In this document: positions 1 through 4,023 of the stretch, one piece after another
How positions within the stretch are numbered: position 1 is the first letter of the stretch
Layout of the letters: every line of letters begins with the position of its first letter
Assembly (NCBI GenBank): GCA_023425615.1
Contig: JAFACJ010000397.1
Coordinates: forward strand, 1 to 5,297
Source of the DNA: Actinomycetes bacterium
GTDB taxonomy: Bacteria > Actinomycetota > Actinomycetes > Streptosporangiales > Streptosporangiaceae
Length of the DNA: 5,297 nt
Direction of reading: 5' to 3'
Position numbers and translations under genes: made by a program
Notes under the pieces: model-generated
What the model saw: the letters and a program-made list of their open reading frames with translations, nothing else
Database searches by the model: none
Told to the model about the DNA's origin: nothing

Positions 1-147
1 GCGCAGGCGGGCGACACCGCGGCCCGCCCACCGGAACAGGCGCGCAGTCTCATGGCCGCGATGCAGCAGGGCTGGCAGCGCGGCAGGGACGAGGCGGCGT
101 CACAGGCGCGAGAGCGAGAAGAAGGACGGGATGACCATGAGCGGTGA
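1..147 (+). CDS. cvnA: CvnA-type sensor histidine kinase, C-terminal end only
   Basis: Reading frame 1 is open from the left edge to a TGA at 145-147 and gives the last 48 residues of a protein. The visible part is a charged, low-complexity tail with the segment ARSLMAAMQQGWQRGR, then a run rich in Glu and Arg. Tails of this kind, a short Met/Gln/Arg helix then charged residues, end the nitrate/nitrite-sensing-type histidine kinases that head conservon operons. In that family the N-terminus has an extracellular sensing region between two membrane helices, then HAMP and an HATPase domain. None of that is visible here, so the call rests on the tail and on position directly before cvnB. The end overlaps the next gene by 11 or 17 bases depending on that gene's start, which suggests translational coupling. 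The kinase activity of CvnA proteins is itself not certain in every conservon. Confidence 0.7.
   Translation, partial: AQAGDTAARPPEQARSLMAAMQQGWQRGRDEAASQAREREEGRDDHER
121..126 (+). promoter_or_regulatory. Ribosome binding site deciding between two cvnB starts
   Basis: GAAGGA lies inside the 3' end of cvnA. It is 4 bases from the ATG at 131 and 10 bases from the ATG at 137. When aligned to the anti-Shine-Dalgarno sequence the second start has the more usual spacing, so 137 is preferred. Confidence 0.5.
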
Positions 148-553
148 GCTCTCCACCCAGGCCAGAGGCGAACTCAACTGGCTGCTCGACGCGGTGCTCG
201 ACCGGGTGGTGGAGGCCCGGCACATCGTGGTGCTCTCCGGGGACGGGCTGCGGATCGCCTCCTCCAAGGGGCTGGGCCGTGAGGACGCCGAGCATCTGTC
301 GGCCGTCGCCTCGGGGTTCCAGAGCCTGGCCAGGGGAACGGCCGAGCACTTCAGCGGCGGCGGAGTCCGGCAGACCATCGTGGAGATGGAGCGCGGCTTC
401 CTGTTCGTCACCGCGGCCGGCCACGGCGCCTGCCTGGCGCTGCTGGCCGAGGAGGGAGCCGACGTGGGCGTGATCGCCTACGAGATGGCGCTGCTGGTCA
501 GCCGGGTCGGGCAGCACCTGTCCGCCGAGGCCAGGGTGCCGGGCCTAGGTTGA
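137..553 (+). CDS. cvnB: Roadblock/LC7-domain protein CvnB
   Basis: This encodes a 138-residue cytoplasmic protein of the roadblock/LC7 (MglB-like) family, which dimerises and binds or regulates a partner small GTPase. The N-terminal helix NWLLDAVLDRVVEARH (residues 14-29) is followed by the strand-turn VVLSGDGLRIASS (31-43), the signature of actinobacterial roadblock proteins. A helix with HLSAVASGFQSLA and two further strands (TIVEMERGFLFVTAAG, LALLAEEGADVGVIAYEM) complete the fold at the usual length. I chose the ATG at 137 because GAAGGA at 121-126 lies 10 bases upstream of it. The ATG at 131 in the same frame adds two residues but sits only 4 bases from that site and cannot be excluded. 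The TGA at 551-553 shares one base with the ATG of cvnC. In Streptomyces conservons, CvnB acts with CvnA, CvnC and CvnD in a membrane-associated, GPCR-like complex. Confidence 0.93.
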   Translation: MSGELSTQARGELNWLLDAVLDRVVEARHIVVLSGDGLRIASSKGLGREDAEHLSAVASGFQSLARGTAEHFSGGGVRQTIVEMERGFLFVTAAGHGACLALLAEEGADVGVIAYEMALLVSRVGQHLSAEARVPGLG

Positions 554-924
554 TGGACGAGCCCGCGTGGGCCGATGAGGAAGCCGGCCCGATCGTGCGC
601 CCCTATGCGTTGACGGGCGGACGCACCCGTCACGAGTCCGGCGAACGCCTCGATCTGATGGACCTCATCGAGGTGACCCCCGCGGAACCCGACCGCAAGA
701 CCGATCTGGGTCCCGAGCACGTGCGGATCCGGCGGCTGACGTCCGAACCGCTCTCGGTGGCCGAGGTCGCCGCCGAGCTGGACCTGCCGGTGGGCATCGT
801 CCGCGTCCTGCTCGGCGACCTGCTCCGGCACGGTCTCGTGCGGCTGCGCAAGCCCGCCTCGGTGTCGCGCCTCCCCGACGCGCGACTGCTCAAGGAAGTG
901 ATCGATGGACTATCAGCCCTCTAG
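553..924 (+). CDS. cvnC: DUF742 winged-helix-like protein CvnC
   Basis: This encodes a 123-residue DUF742 protein, the third component of conservons. Residues 15-25 (VRPYALTGGRT) are the hallmark N-terminal motif of the family. Residues 66-100 form a helix-turn-helix or winged-helix-like unit (PLSVAEVAAELDLPVGIVRV, then LLGDLLRHGLVRLRKP), and the protein ends with LLKEVIDGLSAL. Despite the fold, the family's known association is with the conservon complex, where it is thought to bridge kinase, roadblock and GTPase components. DNA binding has not been established for it. The ATG at 553 overlaps the cvnB stop in TGATG. A TTG at 550 in frame is a less likely start. The 3' end overlaps cvnD by 20 bases. 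Family identity is secure; the mechanism is not. Confidence 0.93.
   Translation: MDEPAWADEEAGPIVRPYALTGGRTRHESGERLDLMDLIEVTPAEPDRKTDLGPEHVRIRRLTSEPLSVAEVAAELDLPVGIVRVLLGDLLRHGLVRLRKPASVSRLPDARLLKEVIDGLSAL
892..897 (+). promoter_or_regulatory. Ribosome binding site of cvnD inside cvnC
   Basis: AAGGAA lies 7 bases before the ATG at 905. It supports that start even though it creates a 20-base overlap with the end of cvnC. Confidence 0.6.
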
Positions 925-1480
925 CCACGAACCCGTCGCGATCAAGATCATGGTCGCGGGCGGGTTCGGCGTCGGCAAGACCACCCTGGTCGGCGCGGTC
1001 AGCGAGATCAAGCCGCTGCGCACCGAGGCGGCGCTGACCGAGAAGAGCGAGGGGGTGGACGACACCGGCCACGTCCGTGACAAGACCACCACCACGGTCG
1101 CGATGGACTTCGGCCGCATCACCCTCAGCCAGGGGGTGAGCGTCTATCTGTTCGGCACGCCGGGGCAGGACCGGTTCTGGTTCATGTGGGACGAACTGGC
1201 CTACGGCGCGCTCGGCGCGGTGGTGCTCGCCGACACCCGCAGGCTGGCCGACTGCTTCGCCTCCGTCGACTACTTCGAGGAGCGCCAGTTGCCGTTCATC
1301 GTCGCGGTGAACTGCTTCGACGGCGCCAAGCGGTACGACGAGCAGACCGTGCGGTCGGCGCTGGACCTCGACGCGCGGGTGCCGATCGTGCTCTGCGACG
1401 CGCGGCACCGTGAGTCGGCGAAGCACACGCTCATCACGCTGGTCCGCCATGTCCTCGACGCCACGGGGGCCAAGGCGTGA
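905..1480 (+). CDS. cvnD: Conservon small GTPase CvnD (MglA/Ras-like)
   Basis: This encodes a 191-residue P-loop GTPase, the G-protein-like output switch of the conservon. The G1/Walker A motif is GGFGVGKT (residues 19-26). The segment KTTTTVAMDFGRI (60-72) occupies the G2/switch I region. The G3 motif is FGTPGQDRFWFMW (83-95), with TPGQ in place of DxxG, as is usual for this family. The G4 motif is NCFD (136-139) in place of NKxD, and CDAR (164-167) is the G5 region. The ATG at 905 has a well-spaced ribosome binding site, AAGGAA at 892-897, within cvnC. No lipidation motif is visible at the C-terminus, so membrane association would depend on its partners. The stop overlaps the GTG of the next gene in GTGA, so the lipoprotein gene is in the same transcript and probably translationally coupled. 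Confidence 0.95.
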   Translation: MDYQPSSHEPVAIKIMVAGGFGVGKTTLVGAVSEIKPLRTEAALTEKSEGVDDTGHVRDKTTTTVAMDFGRITLSQGVSVYLFGTPGQDRFWFMWDELAYGALGAVVLADTRRLADCFASVDYFEERQLPFIVAVNCFDGAKRYDEQTVRSALDLDARVPIVLCDARHRESAKHTLITLVRHVLDATGAKA

Positions 1481-2739
1481 GAGCACGGGTGGCGGCCGCC
1501 GGGCTGGCGGCGCTGCTGCTCGCCCTGGCCGGCTGCTCGGACGGGGGAGGGCGGGTCGGCGCCCAGGGCACGCCGGGGATCACCGCCGCGCCCTGTCCCG
1601 GCGCGGTGGACCGGGACAAGGGCTGCATCTACCTCGGCGCGCTCACCGACGTGTCGGGCCCGTTCAGCGCGATCGCGATCCCCTCGACCGAGGCGCAGCG
1701 GGCGTTCTGGAAGCGGGTCAACCAGCAGGGCGGCATCGGCGGCTACGAGGTCGACGTCACGAGGTACACGCGGGACACCCGGTACGACGTGGCGACCTTC
1801 GAGGCGATGTACGAGGAGACCAAGGACGACGTCTTCGCCTACTCGCAGCTGCTGGGCTCACCGCAGATCCACCGGGTCCTGCCGTCGATGGAGAAGGAGA
1901 AGATCCTCGGCGTCCCGCTGAGCTGGTCCTCGGAGTGGTTCTTCACGCCCAACGTCCTGGAGGCCGGTGGCAGCTACTGCGTCGAGGCGATGAACGCCGT
2001 CGACTACGCGGCCGAGACGTTCGCGGAGGAGAAGCGGCCCTACAAGGTCAAGAGCGTGATGGCGGTCGGCTATCCGGACGAGTTCGGCGCCGACGCCGCG
2101 GGCGGGGCGCGCGCCGCCGCCGAGCGGCGGGGTCTGCGCTACCAGCGGCTGCCGCTGCGGCAGGGCGAGGGCGCCAAGGCCGTCGCGCAGATCCTCAAGG
2201 ACAAGCCGAGCCTCGTCGTGCTGGCGACGGTGCCGGCGGACACCGTCGAGATCGTGCGGATGGCGGTGCGGCGCGGCTACAAGGGCAGGTTCGTCGGCCA
2301 CTACCCGACGTGGGTGCGCACGATGATCGACGTGCCGGGGATGCGCGGCCAGTTCTGGCAGGCGGCGCCCTGGCGGCCGTTCGCCACCGACTCGCCGGGC
2401 CACAGCGCGCTGCGCGCGGCGCTCAGCGACGTCACCCCGTCCGACGCCTATGTCAGCGGCTGGACGTTCTCCTACGGGCTCAAGGCGGTGCTGGAGAAGG
2501 CGGCCTCGACGGGGCGGCTCACCCGGGCGGGCCTGCTGGAGGCGGCGAGGGGCCTCAAGCGCGTCGACTACGAGGGGATCCTGCCGCCCGAGGCGGGGAG
2601 CGACGGACATCCCGTCCGCGAGACGGTCTTCGGGGTGCCCGACGCCCGGGAGTACACCGGCATCAGGGTCGTCGCCGACTTCTACGAGGGCGACACGGCG
2701 CGCTCCCACACCTTCTCCGAGCCCTGCGGCGTCGGGTGA
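1477..2739 (+). CDS. Solute-binding lipoprotein, branched-chain amino acid/type 1 periplasmic-binding family
   Basis: This encodes a 420-residue exported lipoprotein. A short signal peptide (RAR at 2-4, then an Ala/Leu core) ends in the lipobox LAGC at 17-20, so Cys20 would be lipidated and the protein anchored outside the membrane. The mature part has the layout of the LivJ-like type 1 binding fold. It starts with the first strand and ligand loop GALTDVSGP (54-62), then a helix to QQGGIGGYEVDV (83-94). A region with LLGSPQIHRVLPSMEKEK and an aromatic-rich SWSSEWFF follows, then the second lobe with VMAVGYPDEFGADAA and LVVLATVPADT. Besides Cys20 there are Cys40, Cys50, Cys168 and Cys417, which could form disulphides outside the cell. 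The GTG start at 1477 overlaps the cvnD stop by 4 bases and gives a properly sized signal peptide. No ABC permease or ATPase is nearby, so an accessory sensing role with the conservon is plausible. The ligand is unknown. Confidence 0.88.
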   Translation: MRARVAAAGLAALLLALAGCSDGGGRVGAQGTPGITAAPCPGAVDRDKGCIYLGALTDVSGPFSAIAIPSTEAQRAFWKRVNQQGGIGGYEVDVTRYTRDTRYDVATFEAMYEETKDDVFAYSQLLGSPQIHRVLPSMEKEKILGVPLSWSSEWFFTPNVLEAGGSYCVEAMNAVDYAAETFAEEKRPYKVKSVMAVGYPDEFGADAAGGARAAAERRGLRYQRLPLRQGEGAKAVAQILKDKPSLVVLATVPADTVEIVRMAVRRGYKGRFVGHYPTWVRTMIDVPGMRGQFWQAAPWRPFATDSPGHSALRAALSDVTPSDAYVSGWTFSYGLKAVLEKAASTGRLTRAGLLEAARGLKRVDYEGILPPEAGSDGHPVRETVFGVPDAREYTGIRVVADFYEGDTARSHTFSEPCGVG

Positions 2740-2865
2740 CACCCGCGGATCCGGTATCCGGCACATGCCCTGAACTTTCCCAGAAGCGTACTTTTCCTAT
2801 CTCTTCCCCGGGTAGGGAGAAAAACAGATAGTCGCCTTGGGCGAGCCTCATCGGGGGAGGGGACC
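2740..2865 (+). promoter_or_regulatory. Intergenic region and probable promoter/leader of the membrane-protein gene
   Basis: This 126-base gap is visibly more A/T-rich in its centre than the flanking genes and is the obvious place for a new promoter. TACTTT at 2789-2794 fits a TANNNT -10 element, but I see no convincing -35 element at 17-18 bases. ACTTTCC (2774-2780) and ACTTTTCC (2790-2797) form a near-direct repeat 16 bases apart. Downstream are an imperfect hairpin (TATCT 2798-2802 with AGATA 2826-2830, enclosing TTCCC 2804-2808 with GGGAG 2815-2819) and a small perfect one (TCGCC 2832-2836 with GGCGA 2840-2844). The first could be a weak terminator of the conservon operon or leader structure. 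Neither role is shown by the sequence alone. Confidence 0.35.
2853..2862 (+). promoter_or_regulatory. Strong purine-rich ribosome binding site
   Basis: The run GGGGGAGGGG ends 3 bases before the ATG at 2866, and its GGAG core lies about 6 bases away. It fixes this start and suggests efficient translation independent of the upstream operon. Confidence 0.6.
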
Positions 2866-3630
2866 ATGAACATCGGAAACACGTTCAACAACGTGTTCGG
2901 CACGGTCGCCCGGACGGTGCCACAGATCGTGGTGTTCATCCTGGTGCTGATCATCGGCTGGATCATCGCCAAGGTGCTGCGCAAAGTGGTGGCCACGCTG
3001 CTGGACAAGGCGCACTTCAACCGGCTCACCGAGCGCGGCTGGCTGGGCCGGACGATGGACCGCAGCGAGTACACCGCCAGCGGCGTGGTGGCCACCCTCG
3101 TCTACTACGCGATCCTGCTGATCACCTTGCAGCTGGCGTTCGGGGTGTTCGGGCGCAACCCGATCAGCACGCTGCTGACCGCCATCGTGGCCTGGATCCC
3201 CCGGGCGATCGTGGCGATCATCCTCATCGTGGTGGCGGCGGCGATCGGGCACGCGCTGCGCAACCTGATCGACGCCGCGATCGGAGAGCTGTCCTACGGG
3301 CGGCTGCTGGGCATCATCGTCGAGATCTTCGTGGTGGCGCTCGGTGTGATCGCCGCGCTGAACCAGGTGGGCATCGCCACCACCGTCACCACCCCGGTGC
3401 TGGTCGCGGTGCTGGCCACGATCGGCGCGGTGATCGCGATCGGGGTCGGCGGCGGTCTGGTGCGGCCGATGGAGCAGCGCTGGAACCGGTGGCTGAGCGA
3501 CATCGAGCGGGAGACGTCCCGCAGGGGCGCCGTCGGGGCGGCACGGGAGCGGGGCAAGGAGGACGCGCTGCGCGGCGAGGGCGCGACCGCCCCCTCCTGG
3601 GAGGCCGAGCAGCGCTCCCAGAACAGGTGA
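2866..3630 (+). CDS. Small mechanosensitive-channel-like membrane protein with duplicated TM-helix unit
   Basis: This encodes a 254-residue integral membrane protein with five clear hydrophobic segments at about 19-38, 73-95, 108-131, 147-168 and 177-199. Residues 18-48 (VPQIVVFILVLIIGWIIAKV, then LRKVVATLLDK) and 111-138 (IPRAIVAIILIVVAAAIGHA, then LRNLIDAA) are copies of one unit: Pro, hydrophobic helix, small/Gly turn, Leu-Arg, then an amphipathic helix. Each is followed by a second helix, so the protein is an internal duplication of the 'conserved TM helix' found in MscS-related and CmpX-like proteins. The last helix, AVIAIGVGGGLVRPM (188-202), has the small-residue character of an MscS pore helix, but no cytoplasmic beta domain follows. 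The 50-residue tail is charged and probably cytoplasmic. A role in membrane-tension or osmotic response is inferred from family resemblance only. The gene is apparently monocistronic, between a 126-base gap and a terminator. Confidence 0.85.
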   Translation: MNIGNTFNNVFGTVARTVPQIVVFILVLIIGWIIAKVLRKVVATLLDKAHFNRLTERGWLGRTMDRSEYTASGVVATLVYYAILLITLQLAFGVFGRNPISTLLTAIVAWIPRAIVAIILIVVAAAIGHALRNLIDAAIGELSYGRLLGIIVEIFVVALGVIAALNQVGIATTVTTPVLVAVLATIGAVIAIGVGGGLVRPMEQRWNRWLSDIERETSRRGAVGAARERGKEDALRGEGATAPSWEAEQRSQNR

Positions 3631-3639
3631 CATCGCACT

Positions 3640-3680
3640 CGGGTCCCGTCCGCTCGGCTCACGAGGGCGGACGGGGCCCG
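3640..3680. terminator. GC-rich hairpin terminator between convergent genes
   Basis: Positions 3640-3653 (CGGGTCCCGTCCGC) pair with 3667-3680 (GCGGACGGGGCCCG) over 14 base pairs, with one T-G mismatch that is a wobble in the + strand transcript. The 13-base loop can fold further (TCG 3654-3656 with CGA 3662-3664). It begins 10 bases after the stop of the membrane-protein gene and ends 6 bases before the stop of the - strand gene, so it can serve both. No U-tract follows on either strand, as is common for actinobacterial terminators. Confidence 0.8.
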
Positions 3681-3685
3681 CGCGT

Positions 3686-3943
3686 TCAGGAGTCGTGCAG
3701 GAGGCGCTGGACGGCCAGCAGCCGCTGGGCGTGCCAGTCGAGCTGGGGGCCCAGGCTCCAGCCGGCCTCCGCCAGCCCCTCGAGGAAGCCGTCGAGGTAG
3801 CCGCGGAGGGTGGTGGGGGTGACGGCGAGCCCGCTGGCCTCGATGATGTCGCGGACCGCGGCGGAGTGCTGGTCGGTGGCCGCGGCGAGACCGGGCGCCC
3901 AGGGGGCACGGCACAGGGCCGTGAGGAACGAAGAGTCCGGCAT
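3686..3943 (-). CDS. Small DUF6401-like actinobacterial protein
   Basis: This encodes an 85-residue soluble, mostly helical protein. The segments TDQHSAAVRDIIEASG (23-38), LRGYLDGFLEGLAEAGW (46-62) and LDWHAQRLLAVQRLL (68-82) match the pattern I remember for the DUF6401 family of small actinobacterial proteins. These have a D-Q-H-x-A-A-V-R-D helix, a central helix ending in GW, then a DW-x-x-x-R-L-x-A-V helix. The family is often labelled 'natural product biosynthesis' from genomic context, without a defined activity. I chose the ATG at 3943; a TTG at 3952 in the same frame would add three residues. The ribosome binding signal is weak (GGGG 4 bases upstream). On this strand TACCTT (3957-3952) sits 8 bases before the ATG, which would suit a leaderless transcript. 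The gene is convergent with the membrane-protein gene and divergent from the oxidoreductase. The coding call is fairly firm; the family name is from memory. Confidence 0.7.
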   Translation of the reverse strand: MPDSSFLTALCRAPWAPGLAAATDQHSAAVRDIIEASGLAVTPTTLRGYLDGFLEGLAEAGWSLGPQLDWHAQRLLAVQRLLHDS

Positions 3944-4023
3944 GAACCCCAAAGGTAGTCAAAGTTCCCCTATGCTCCCGCCATCTCGTCTTCTGTCAGG
4001 AATCGTCCGGGTACGTCCCCGCC
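3944..4023. promoter_or_regulatory. Divergent promoter region between the DUF6401-like gene and the oxidoreductase
   Basis: These 80 bases must hold start signals for both flanking genes. On the - strand TACCTT (3957-3952) fits TANNNT with spacing suited to transcription starting at the ATG at 3943. On the + strand TATGCT (3971-3976) fits TANNNT, 47 bases before the ATG at 4024. Neither has a good TTGACA-like -35 element at 17-18 bases. AGGAA at 3998-4002 is too far from the 4024 start to be a normal ribosome binding site. No clear operator palindrome was seen. Confidence 0.35.

Noticed and set aside
1858..2766. 302-codon - strand frame antisense to the binding lipoprotein
   Set aside because: It is antisense to a well-supported gene and its composition is that of a high-GC complement shadow.
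2772..2778. GAACTTT shared with the - strand of the 3944-4023 spacer, as a common operator
   Set aside because: A 7-base match without flanking similarity is expected by chance in AT-richer spacers.
2810..2815. GGGTAG as the -10 of a SigB/SigF-type stress promoter for the membrane-protein gene
   Set aside because: No GNNT or GTTT element lies 14-16 bases upstream, so only half of the signature is present.
1410..2831. Long + strand frame of 473 codons over the binding-protein gene
   Set aside because: Its product is an Arg/Gly-rich low-complexity string with no domain logic. The overlapping frame starting at 1477 has a lipobox and a recognisable fold, so this is a GC-bias shadow.
2848..3909. 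353-codon - strand frame across the membrane protein and terminator
   Set aside because: It is antisense to five clear transmembrane segments and runs through the terminator hairpin. The Pro/Arg/His-rich product looks non-coding.
3947..3970. GGAAC-N16-GTT on the - strand as an ECF sigma factor promoter
   Set aside because: The -10-like GTT falls one base before the ATG at 3943, so transcription would start inside the coding sequence.
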